From Agromyces cavernae (GTDB taxonomy: Bacteria; Actinomycetota; Actinomycetes; Actinomycetales; Microbacteriaceae): a stretch of DNA of 64,000 nucleotides. The position numbers were made by a program, and so were the translations under genes. This document shows, in pieces, positions 9,452 to 17,334 of this stretch (positions are counted from its first letter, which is position 1; every line of letters starts with the position of its first letter). The stretch is from contig NZ_JAJNMP010000003.1 in assembly GCF_021044935.1 (NCBI RefSeq), forward strand, positions 372,001 through 436,000, in the 5' to 3' direction. The notes beneath the pieces are model-generated. The model saw only the letters and a list, made by a program, of their open reading frames with translations. It was not told the origin of the DNA and made no database searches.

Positions 9452-9463
9452 GGAACCGGTTCC
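9452..9463. promoter_or_regulatory. LacI-family operator O1
   Basis: Perfect 12-bp palindrome GGAACCGGTTCC with the central CG typical of LacI-family operators. It lies 70 bases upstream of the binding-protein start. An identical copy is at 9608-9619, exactly 156 bases away, suitable for repression by looping. Confidence 0.8.
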
Positions 9464-9607
9464 AGCCTCCACGCTAGGACAGGTGCACGGGCGACCACAA
9501 GGGAACGCAGATCACGAATCGGGCACCATGCGCGAGGCCTCACGCTGCTGGTGGAGAGCGCTCCCACGGCGCGTGAGGGCCGCGGCGAGGCATCCGATTC
9601 GCACTCT

Positions 9608-9619
9608 GGAACCGGTTCC
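9608..9619. promoter_or_regulatory. LacI-family operator O2
   Basis: Second copy of GGAACCGGTTCC, extended to a 14-bp perfect palindrome by flanking T and A. It lies 61 bases before the LacI gene start, so it probably also mediates autoregulation. The 297-base divergent region shows nothing else certain. Confidence 0.8.
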
Positions 9620-9679
9620 ATGTCGGCGGTCGCAACCACTATGCTCAGCACCGGAACTGCCCGATGGAGGGGGTTGCTG

Positions 9680-10705
9680 ATGGCCGCGATCGGCGACGTG
9701 GCACGGCTCGCCGGGGTCTCGAAGGCCACGGCGTCGCGCGCGCTCTCGGGTCGCGGGCATGTCGCCGAGGCCACCCGCCGCCGGGTCGAGGTCGCGGCCG
9801 CCGAGATCGGCTATATCGCGTCGCCGGCCGCAGCGAGCCTCGTCACGGGGCGCACCATGAACGTCGGCGTCGTGATCCCGTTCGTGAACCGCTGGTTCTT
9901 CGGCGAGGTGCTCGAGGGCATCGAGCGCGCGCTGCTCGAGGCGGGCTACGACCTGACGCTCTACAACGTCGGCTCGGCCGGCGAGGACCGCGATCGGGTC
10001 TTCGACTTCTTCCTCGCCCGCAAGCGGGTCGACGCGGTGATCGCCGTCGGCGTCGATCTCACCGAGCGCGAGACGGCCTCGCTCGACCGACGCGAGAAGC
10101 CGTTCGTGAGCCTCGGCGGCAGCGGCGCGGGTGGTGCGCGCCTCTCGATCGACGATCGCGCGGCCGGCGCCCTCGCGACCGAGCACCTGCTGCACCTCGG
10201 CCACACCCGAATCGCACATCTCGCCGGCGAGGGCGCGGCCTCGACCCCGGAAAGCGTACCGGGATGTCGCCGCGAGGGCTTCCTCGAGGCGATGGCGGCT
10301 GCCGGCCACGCGTCCGATGCCGACGCGCACATCGTCGAGGCCGAGATGACCATGCCGGGCGGGTACACGGGGGCGCTGCAGCTGCTCGGCCATCCCGGCC
10401 GACGGCCGTCGGCGGTGTTCGCGGCCTCAGACGAGATGGCGTTCGGCGCCATCCGTGCCGCCGAACGGCTCGGTCTCGCGGTGCCGGGCGACCTGTCCGT
10501 CATCGGCGTCGACGGCCACGAGTACGCCGAGATGTTCGGGCTCACGACGATCGAGCAGTACCCCGGCGCCCAGGGCCGTCTCGCCGTCGACGTGGTGCTG
10601 CACCTGCTCGGCGAAGACGCGGTGGCGGACCCGCTTCCCGACTCGGGCGCGCCGCTGCCGACCCGCCTGGTGGTGCGCTCGAGCACCACGGCCGCGCCAC
10701 GCTGA
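9680..10705 (+). CDS. LacI-family transcriptional regulator of the alpha-glucoside-type operon
   Basis: Predicted 341 residues. The N-terminal helix-turn-helix IGDVARLAGVSKATASRAL (residues 4-22) and hinge helix are followed by a periplasmic-binding-protein-like sensor domain (about 60-335) that binds a sugar effector. Start: ATG at 9680 with GGAGG 9 bases upstream. Its divergence from the importer and the two identical palindromes between them make it the local regulator, most likely a repressor released by the transported sugar or its product. Confidence 0.9.
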   Translation: MAAIGDVARLAGVSKATASRALSGRGHVAEATRRRVEVAAAEIGYIASPAAASLVTGRTMNVGVVIPFVNRWFFGEVLEGIERALLEAGYDLTLYNVGSAGEDRDRVFDFFLARKRVDAVIAVGVDLTERETASLDRREKPFVSLGGSGAGGARLSIDDRAAGALATEHLLHLGHTRIAHLAGEGAASTPESVPGCRREGFLEAMAAAGHASDADAHIVEAEMTMPGGYTGALQLLGHPGRRPSAVFAASDEMAFGAIRAAERLGLAVPGDLSVIGVDGHEYAEMFGLTTIEQYPGAQGRLAVDVVLHLLGEDAVADPLPDSGAPLPTRLVVRSSTTAAPR

Positions 10706-10749
10706 GTCGGCCGCCGGCGCATCGACACGCGCCGCACCGCTACCCGCGC

Positions 10750-10795
10750 CGAGAGTGCACCTCCCGCCGCTTGGATGGCGTCGACTGCACTCTCG
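10750..10795. repeat. Inverted repeat between converging genes
   Basis: CGAGAGTGCA (10750-10759) and TGCACTCTCG (10786-10795) with a 26-base spacer, in the gap between the LacI gene and the esterase gene. Probably a bidirectional terminator, although the long loop is atypical. Confidence 0.45.
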
Positions 10796-10808
10796 TGGCC
10801 GGGCTCCG

Positions 10809-11972
10809 TCAGGTGGTGTGATTCGTGAACGGGGTCAGGACCAGTTCCGCGAACCGCTCGCCGATGTGACGCTGGGCGTCGGGCCCCGGATGGAGGTTGT
10901 CGGGAAGCGGCATCCTCGCGGCGGCGTCGGGCCCGTAGAGATCCAGACCGTCCACGTATCGGAGCTCGGGGTCGGCGACTGCCCGAGTGGCGACGATCTC
11001 TCGGAGGTCCTCGCGGATCGAGGCGAGCGAGAGCTTGCCCTGGGCGACTTCGTCGCGGGTGCCCCCTGCCACCGACCACTCGAATGCCTTCGTCGGATCT
11101 TGGATCGTCGGTCCGGCGGCTCGCTCGGCCGGCTCGCACCAGATCGGCGAGACAACGACGATCGGCGTATCGGGATGTCCGTCGCGAATCGTGTCGATGA
11201 ACCCGTGCACCGCCGGCAGGAACGCGCGTCGGCGCATGACATCTCCGTTCACGAGGTTGATGCCCACCTTCAGGCTGATGAGATCGGCGGCAGCATCACG
11301 CATCGTCCTCGCGGTGAACGGGTCGAGCATCGCGTTGCCCGAGAAGGCGACGTTCGTGAGGTCGGCACCCGCGGCGAGCGCGGCGACGACCGGCCAGGTG
11401 CCCGTCGTGAAGTCGGCGCGATACCCGTGGCTGATCGAGCTGCCGTGATGCAGCCATCGCGTTCGCTGGGCGTCACGCGGACGCTCGACCGGTGCATCCG
11501 CTCGCAGCGCCAGCACCTCGACCGCATCGGTGTACGGAAGCCACAGCTCGAGGTCCAGCGCGTCGCCGTCGAGCCCGGTGAACCGCACGGTCGATGCCGG
11601 TCCGTCGATGACCATGCCCTCGGGCCGATCGAACGAGAAGACATAGCGGGATCCTGCGGCCGCGTGGGACCGCCCGACCACCTCACGGCCCGAGGTGAGT
11701 TCGTAGGTGCTCGGCGGCAGCGGTGACTCCGCATCGGGTGTCATGCGCCGCGCCCGAACGTCGAGTTCGATCACGGTCGCAGTCGTGCGGAACGCCAGTC
11801 GGATCCCCGCGCTCTCGGCCGAAGTCTGGACCATGAACGCGTCGGGGATCTGCGCTCGCGCCCATTCTGGAAGGCGTCGGGGGAACAGTCCGTAAGGGGT
11901 GTGATCGACGGTGATCGCTCCGCGTATCTCGATCTCGTCCAGCCGCACGTCGCTGAGCCGCTCCGCGATCAT
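10809..11972 (-). CDS. SGNH/GDSL-type esterase with N-terminal beta-sandwich domain
   Basis: Predicted 387 residues. The first half (about 1-165) looks like a beta-sandwich accessory domain, and the second is an SGNH hydrolase. The nucleophile block is HHGSSISHG near residue 175, the Asn block FSGNAM and the Asp-His block DNLHPG near 358. No signal peptide, so it acts in the cytoplasm. SGNH enzymes with this layout remove acyl groups from carbohydrates or small glycosides; this specificity is inference. Start: ATG at 11972 overlapping the glycosidase stop (ATGA), so it is last in the importer-glycosidase operon. The context suggests deacylation of an imported acylated oligosaccharide. Confidence 0.82.
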   Translation of the reverse strand: MIAERLSDVRLDEIEIRGAITVDHTPYGLFPRRLPEWARAQIPDAFMVQTSAESAGIRLAFRTTATVIELDVRARRMTPDAESPLPPSTYELTSGREVVGRSHAAAGSRYVFSFDRPEGMVIDGPASTVRFTGLDGDALDLELWLPYTDAVEVLALRADAPVERPRDAQRTRWLHHGSSISHGYRADFTTGTWPVVAALAAGADLTNVAFSGNAMLDPFTARTMRDAAADLISLKVGINLVNGDVMRRRAFLPAVHGFIDTIRDGHPDTPIVVVSPIWCEPAERAAGPTIQDPTKAFEWSVAGGTRDEVAQGKLSLASIREDLREIVATRAVADPELRYVDGLDLYGPDAAARMPLPDNLHPGPDAQRHIGERFAELVLTPFTNHTT

Positions 11973-14098
11973 CGAACGTCGACGACCGTTCCGTCGGCGT
12001 GGACGTCGACGATCCTGTCCCCGACGCGGAGGCCGCGGAGAACGGCGTGCGGATCGATCCGGTCGACGCATCCCTCGACCGTGCCGAGCCCGCCGATGCC
12101 GGGCGCGGCGCCGAACAGCGACTCGATGACGAGCGCGACGTAGGCGCCCGACGAGGAACACGCCCAGTCGTTGATGTACGGCAGCTGCGGTGGGGCCTTG
12201 CGCGCGCCGCCGTTGACGAGCGGTTGCGCCTCCGCCACGAAATGCGCCTGCGCGGGCGGCCCCTGATTCGCCGTGCGGGCGAGGCCGGGGAGCCAGTCGA
12301 GCGCGACCTCCGGATCGCCGAGCGCGACCAGCGCGCGTGCGGAGTCTGCCGGCCAGGCGGTGTACGCGCCGTTCCACTGGTGATCGGGCCGCACGCTGTA
12401 CGAGGCATCAGGGTCCCAAGGCGAGAGGGCACGGAGCCACTCGGGCGTCTGCAGTTCGCGCCGGAAGAACGCGACCATCTCCTTCCGTGTCGCCTCGTCG
12501 AGATCGTCGGGGATCGTCGTGCCGACGATGTTGAAGTCGTAGCAGTGTCGAACCGGCAGCCTGGACCCGTCGGGCTGACGCGCGGCGAAGAAGCCCTCGC
12601 CGGGCAGGTACAGCTCCCGAACCTCGACGACCAGTTCGTCGGCCTCGGCGCGCAACCCGGCCGCGCCGGCCGCATCGCCACGAGACTCGAGAACATCGGC
12701 CGTCACCCGCAGGTTCCACACGTTCGCCGCATTGAAACTCGCGACCTCGTGCGTGTACGAGCTCACGCACTCGAGCAGGTTCTCGATCTCGCCGTAATCG
12801 GCGAGCTTCGAGGACCGTCGCAGACCCTGCCACGCACGCGCCCAGAAGCGCAGGTGATCGAGCACGCTGCGACCGTCGTCCAGCTGCTCGTCGAGGAACG
12901 CGTCGTCGCCCGTGAATCGCAGGTAGTCGCGCACGAGTCGCGTCATCGCGTAGTCGTTCACCGAGTACCACTGGCCGACCGGACCGCCGGTCAGCGACGA
13001 CGTGCCGAACAGCGTGTGCGTGTCGTTCGTGACCCAGTGGGTGAGCTGCTTCCGCATCGCATCGGGATCGAGCAGTGCATGGGTCAGCGAGCTCAAGCTG
13101 AAATCCCAGAGGAACGTCGTCGTCGCCCAATAGTTCGGCATGAGCGTGTCGTAGCTGCGGCCGAGCACGTTGCCGTCGTAGTCACGACGGAAGTAGAGGA
13201 TCCCCAGGATGCCCCACCAGTACAGCCGGCGCAGCGGCTCCGAAGTCGTCTCGAGCACCGGCAGATGGCCCGAGAACTCGCTGTTTCCCGGCGTTACCGC
13301 AGCCTCGAGCTGGGCGTTCCAGTATCGTTCGGATGCCGCGACCGCGCCCGGCACGTCGGCGGCGACCGCCTCGTACTGGCCGACTGCATCGTCGCGTCTC
13401 CTGCCGACGGCGTGCACATAGCCGAACCGTGCCTCGCCACCGGCCGGGACATCGAGGACCACGGTGACATCGCCGCCGCGGCCCATGCCGCCGATGCCGA
13501 CCATGTAGTCCTCGGAGGGCGGTGCGACTCCACTCAGGCGCGCGGTCGCCGGGACGTCGACGCCCTGTACGCTCCACGCCGTCTCGGCGTCATCGGCGAA
13601 AACGAGCCGTGCTCCGTCGACTGATGCGACGTTGCTCGCATCCGGCGACTCGGGAGTGTTCCACGCCTCGGCCCCGGCGACGACCCGGGCGGCGAGCGAG
13701 AGCATGACCTCGACCGTGCGGTCCTCGCCGCCCGTGTTCCGGAGTCGCACGTCGATCGCCACCGCGGTCCGTCCGGGGACCGCCACCGTCGTGGTCTCGA
13801 GATCGAGGCCCGGCAGTCCGGCGCGGCGGATGACGCGGTCTGGACGCCACTCGTGCGTCACCGGAGCGCCGTAGGACTTCAAGATCCGGCCGTCGACGAA
13901 GGCCACTGCCGTCGTCGCGAGGCCCTGCGACACCGGCGGGAACTGGACCGCCGTGATGGACGTGAGGTCGTGGTCTACCCGAACCGTGCCGAGGTGGTTC
14001 GTCAGGCCGGCCGGCGCGATCATGTCGTCGTAATGGTGGGTGATCGGATCGGCTGCCAGATCGGCGACCGTGGGCACGTGGGACGTGCGAAGGGACAT
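11969..14098 (-). CDS. Six-hairpin (alpha/alpha)6-barrel glycoside hydrolase
   Basis: Predicted 709 residues. An N-terminal beta-sandwich (about 1-290) is followed by a helical barrel (about 300-690) in which NYWATTTFLWDFSLSSLTHA and HQWNGAYTAWPADSARALV resemble the GH37/GH63/GH15-like six-hairpin superfamily. No signal peptide, so it probably cleaves imported oligosaccharide inside the cell. I cannot assign a GH family number or linkage. Start: ATG at 14098 with AGGAG 7 bases upstream. Eight bases separate it from the upstream permease stop, and it overlaps the esterase downstream. Confidence 0.78.
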   Translation of the reverse strand: MSLRTSHVPTVADLAADPITHHYDDMIAPAGLTNHLGTVRVDHDLTSITAVQFPPVSQGLATTAVAFVDGRILKSYGAPVTHEWRPDRVIRRAGLPGLDLETTTVAVPGRTAVAIDVRLRNTGGEDRTVEVMLSLAARVVAGAEAWNTPESPDASNVASVDGARLVFADDAETAWSVQGVDVPATARLSGVAPPSEDYMVGIGGMGRGGDVTVVLDVPAGGEARFGYVHAVGRRRDDAVGQYEAVAADVPGAVAASERYWNAQLEAAVTPGNSEFSGHLPVLETTSEPLRRLYWWGILGILYFRRDYDGNVLGRSYDTLMPNYWATTTFLWDFSLSSLTHALLDPDAMRKQLTHWVTNDTHTLFGTSSLTGGPVGQWYSVNDYAMTRLVRDYLRFTGDDAFLDEQLDDGRSVLDHLRFWARAWQGLRRSSKLADYGEIENLLECVSSYTHEVASFNAANVWNLRVTADVLESRGDAAGAAGLRAEADELVVEVRELYLPGEGFFAARQPDGSRLPVRHCYDFNIVGTTIPDDLDEATRKEMVAFFRRELQTPEWLRALSPWDPDASYSVRPDHQWNGAYTAWPADSARALVALGDPEVALDWLPGLARTANQGPPAQAHFVAEAQPLVNGGARKAPPQLPYINDWACSSSGAYVALVIESLFGAAPGIGGLGTVEGCVDRIDPHAVLRGLRVGDRIVDVHADGTVVDVR

Positions 14099-14106
14099 CC
14101 GTACTC

Positions 14107-14919
14107 CTAGTACTGCCCGAGGGCGAGCCCGCGGGAGAAGAACTTCTGCGTGAAGAGGAACAGCACGACGGTCGGCAACGACACGAGGACGGCCGCCGCG
14201 AGGACGGTCGACATCTGCGCTCCACCGTACGTACTCTGCATCCCGGACAGCGTCGTGACGATGGGTCGCACGTTGTCCGACTGGCTCAGGGTGAGGCCGA
14301 GCAGGAGGTCGTTCCAGATGAACGTCGCCTGCAGGATGAAGATCGCGACGAGCGCGCTCGATGCCATGGGCAGGTAGATGCGCGTGAAGATGCGCCACGT
14401 GGTCGCTCCGTCGAGCACCGACGCCTCGAACACGTTGTGGGCGACTCCGGTGAAGAAGTTGCGCATGACGAAGGCAGAGAACGGGATCGAGATCGCCGTG
14501 TACACGATGATCATGCCGGCATGGGTGTCGTAGAGCCCCACTCGCGAGTAGGCATCGAAAAGCGGCAACAGCACCATCTGCAGTGGGAACACTGTGCCTC
14601 CGAAGATCACGACGAACCACAGGAACCCGCGCTTGAGCCGGAGGGCGACGATCGCGAAGCCGGCTGCCGCGCCGACGACCACCGCGATGATGGGTGAGAC
14701 GATCGCGTATGCCAGCGTGCTGACGACGCTGTCGCTGAGGCCCGAGAGCTGCATCGCGTCGGCGATGTTCGCGAACAGGGAGAAGTCGGTCGGGATCCAT
14801 GCCTCGGTCGACGTGAATGTCGTCGGCGACTTGCTCGCGTTGATGATCAGGAGGTAGACGGGCAGCAGCCACACGATGCCCAGTGCGACGAGCGTTGCGG
14901 TGCGAAGGAATCTCGACAT
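14107..14919 (-). CDS. Carbohydrate ABC transporter permease (MalG type), second importer
   Basis: Predicted 270 residues with six membrane helices and the EAA loop EASVLDGATTWRIF near residue 165. Second membrane subunit of the importer whose binding protein starts the operon. Start: ATG at 14919, two bases after the upstream permease stop. As with the first importer, no ATPase gene accompanies it. Confidence 0.9.
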   Translation of the reverse strand: MSRFLRTATLVALGIVWLLPVYLLIINASKSPTTFTSTEAWIPTDFSLFANIADAMQLSGLSDSVVSTLAYAIVSPIIAVVVGAAAGFAIVALRLKRGFLWFVVIFGGTVFPLQMVLLPLFDAYSRVGLYDTHAGMIIVYTAISIPFSAFVMRNFFTGVAHNVFEASVLDGATTWRIFTRIYLPMASSALVAIFILQATFIWNDLLLGLTLSQSDNVRPIVTTLSGMQSTYGGAQMSTVLAAAVLVSLPTVVLFLFTQKFFSRGLALGQY

Positions 14920-14921
14920 GA

Positions 14922-15863
14922 TCACATCTCGTGCTTCTGGGAGAGCTGCTGGCGAAGGTAGAGCACCGACGCGACCAGCGTGACGACCGAAAGGAATACG
15001 GCGATCGCTGACCCGAGGCCGTAGTCGCTGTTGACGAAAGTCTCGCGGTACATCGTGAGCGCGAGCGTCTCGGATGCCCGACCCGGGCCGCCCTTCGTCA
15101 TGCTGAGCACGATGTCGAAGGTCTTCAGGCTCGCGACGATCGAGAGTCCGACGACGACCGCGGTGAGCGGGCGGAGCATCGGCCACAGGATGCTCCCGAA
15201 GAGCCGGACGCCGGTTGCTCCGTCGACACGGGCGGCCTCGAGCGGCTCCTTCGGGATGGACTGGAGGCCGATCGTGAAGAGGAGTGCATTCACTCCGACG
15301 CCCTGCCAGGAGGCAGCGATGATCATCACGACCGTGTTCAGCGGGGCGTCGACGAGCCATCGAGGCGGGTCGGCGATGCCGATCATCGCGAGGGCCTGGT
15401 CGAGCGCTCCGTTTGCCGAGAGGATGAACGACCAGATGACGCCGACGCCGATGCCCGAGATCGCGTACGGAATCAGGAACGGCAGCCGGAGCCAGATGCC
15501 TCCGGGGAGGTTCCAGGTGAGCAGGGCGAGCGCGAGGCCGACGCCGACCGGGATCAGCAGCGTACCGGCGACCCAGAGCAGGGTGTTGAGCAGGGATCCG
15601 ACGAACGACGGGTCGTCGAACATCTCGACGTAATTGTCGAGGCCGACCCACTCGGGGTCGCCGAGACCGTTGTACTCGGTGAAGCTGAGGAACGTCGTCC
15701 AGAGCAGCGGAAGGTAGAGGAGGACGGCGACCATCAGCACGCCCGGGGCGATGAAGCCCCGGGCGGCAGCCTGGTACGGCGTCTTGCGGCGGGGAGGACG
15801 GTGAGCGGCCTCGGGGAGACCCCCCACCGTCCGTTCCCTTTCGGGCGTCTGCAGGACAGCCAT
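14922..15863 (-). CDS. Carbohydrate ABC transporter permease (MalF type), second importer
   Basis: Predicted 313 residues. A cytoplasmic N-terminal tail of about 35 residues precedes six membrane helices. EAA loop EAARVDGATGVRLFGSILWP lies near residue 207. Start: ATG at 15863 with AGGAG about 10 bases upstream. The gene follows the binding-protein gene by a few bases and is nearly fused to the next permease, so all are on one transcript. Confidence 0.9.
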   Translation of the reverse strand: MAVLQTPERERTVGGLPEAAHRPPRRKTPYQAAARGFIAPGVLMVAVLLYLPLLWTTFLSFTEYNGLGDPEWVGLDNYVEMFDDPSFVGSLLNTLLWVAGTLLIPVGVGLALALLTWNLPGGIWLRLPFLIPYAISGIGVGVIWSFILSANGALDQALAMIGIADPPRWLVDAPLNTVVMIIAASWQGVGVNALLFTIGLQSIPKEPLEAARVDGATGVRLFGSILWPMLRPLTAVVVGLSIVASLKTFDIVLSMTKGGPGRASETLALTMYRETFVNSDYGLGSAIAVFLSVVTLVASVLYLRQQLSQKHEM

Positions 15864-15869
15864 GCTGTA

Positions 15870-17144
15870 TTACTCCTGGTCGGCCCAGTACTTGTCCGCC
15901 TCGGCCTGGATGGCCTCGAGGAACGGCATCGGGTCGCCCGGGTTGGCGTTGAACGCGCCGAACTGCTCGAGCGCAACCGTGAGGATCGGCGTCGGCGTCG
16001 CCTCGAAGTAGCGCGTGAACAGCTCGTGCTCGCCATCGGCGACCGTCGTGCCGAGGTCGGCGAGCATGGGGTCGTTGACCGTCGCCTTCGGGTTGAAGGC
16101 CACGTCGCCGCGGGCGGCGTTCCAGGCGGTCTGGGCGTCGGCCGACATCCACCACTCGGAGTACGCCAGGCCGAGATCCTTCTGCTTCGAATTCTCGGCG
16201 ACGCAGAGCGGACCGGACTCCACGGCGACCGGGGTTGTGCCGAGGTCGGCGTTCACTGCGGGGATGACGAACATGTCGTAGTCCTCGCCCGAGACCATGC
16301 CGGCACCGTCGAGCGAGCCGTTGAAGAACGAGCCGAAGTTGATCATCGCGAAGTCACCCTGCTTGAGGCCGACCGCCGGGTCGACCGTGCTACCCGCGTC
16401 GCTGAACCAACCCTTCTCGTGCTGGTCGAGCCAGATGTCCATGATCTCGACGATCTCGGGGTCGGTGTACTTCACTTCTCCCGTCGAGAGGCCCTTGTAC
16501 AACTCGGGGTCCGTGCCTGCGACGAGCTGCTGGAACCACTGGAAGGTGAACAGGGTGCTCGTCTGGTAGTACGGCGTGATGCCGGCGTCCTTGAGCGTGC
16601 CCGCGGCGGCGTCGAGCTCTTCCCAGGTCGTGGGCTTCTCGATGCCGTGCTCCTCGAAGATGTTCTTGTTGTAGTACATGACCCAGTAGGCGATGTTCAT
16701 GGGCACGCAGTACTGCTTGTCGTCGATCGTGTACTCAGCGCGGAGGCCCTCGGTGGCCCAGCCCTCGTCGATCGCCTTCGTCCAGAGGTCGGTCGTCTCA
16801 GCGACGAGACCCTCATCCACGAGTTGCTTGAGCGAGTCGCCGGTGTGCCAGGTGAACAGTCCGGGGCTCTTCTGCGTGCGGAACGACTGCTTGATGAATG
16901 CGTCGTACTGGGCGGCATCGGAATAACCGGTGGTGTTCAGGGTGATCTCGGCCTGCTCTTCGCTCGCGGCGTTGAGCTCGTCGAAGTCGGGCTCCCACGC
17001 TGCCTTGTCGGTGTAGAAGTCGAGCGTGCCGGTGGTCGCCCCGGCCTCGTCGGAGCTGCCGTCGGTGCCAGAGCAGCCCGTCAGCAGGAGCGTCGCGGCG
17101 GTGAGTGCGGCAATGCCGGCACCGACCATGCGTCGTGAATTCAT
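15870..17144 (-). CDS. Sugar-binding lipoprotein, second importer
   Basis: Predicted 424 residues with a lipoprotein signal ending in LLTGC (about residue 24), then a family-1 extracellular solute-binding fold including YCVPMNIAYWVMYYNKNIFEE. It is lipid-anchored and captures an oligosaccharide for the two permeases downstream. The ligand cannot be read from sequence; the linked glycosidase, esterase, kinase and isomerase suggest a modified, possibly acylated, oligosaccharide. Start: ATG at 17144 with GGGAG 6 bases upstream. Its promoter holds an operator shared with two other promoters to the right. Confidence 0.9.
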   Translation of the reverse strand: MNSRRMVGAGIAALTAATLLLTGCSGTDGSSDEAGATTGTLDFYTDKAAWEPDFDELNAASEEQAEITLNTTGYSDAAQYDAFIKQSFRTQKSPGLFTWHTGDSLKQLVDEGLVAETTDLWTKAIDEGWATEGLRAEYTIDDKQYCVPMNIAYWVMYYNKNIFEEHGIEKPTTWEELDAAAGTLKDAGITPYYQTSTLFTFQWFQQLVAGTDPELYKGLSTGEVKYTDPEIVEIMDIWLDQHEKGWFSDAGSTVDPAVGLKQGDFAMINFGSFFNGSLDGAGMVSGEDYDMFVIPAVNADLGTTPVAVESGPLCVAENSKQKDLGLAYSEWWMSADAQTAWNAARGDVAFNPKATVNDPMLADLGTTVADGEHELFTRYFEATPTPILTVALEQFGAFNANPGDPMPFLEAIQAEADKYWADQE

Positions 17145-17164
17145 GGAACTCCCTCGTTCTCTGA

Positions 17165-17220
17165 TTGGTATCGTTACCAACCGGCCCCGCAAAGTTACCA
17201 ACTCTCGCGAGCTGATGCAA
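17165..17220 (-). promoter_or_regulatory. Promoter and LacI-type operator of the second importer operon
   Basis: Read leftward: possible -35 TTGCAT (17220-17215), 17 bases, -10 TAACTT (17197-17192). Downstream lies the palindrome TTGGTATCGTTACCAA (17165-17180), and a related half-site GTTACCAACT overlaps the -10. The site matches the perfect palindrome at 20137-20150, pointing to the LacI regulator at 20191-21225. Confidence 0.7.
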
Positions 17221-17334
17221 GGCGGCGACGGCCGGCCTGCGGATGGTCCGCAGTGCGGTGCGTGGTGCGTGTTCAGTTGTCGTGATGCGTATTCAGTGGT
17301 GCTACGTGTTCCGTCGTATCTATGGTGTGCACGC

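Noticed and set aside
8303-9679. Upstream extension of the LacI gene (frame open from 8303)
   Set aside because: The frame runs antisense through the binding-protein gene; the HTH domain starts right after the ATG at 9680, which has a good ribosome site.
11999-13624. Open frame of 541 codons on the plus strand across the glycosidase gene
   Set aside because: Antisense shadow; composition biased to Arg/Glu/Val and no motif, whereas the minus strand encodes a recognisable glycosidase in an overlapping operon.
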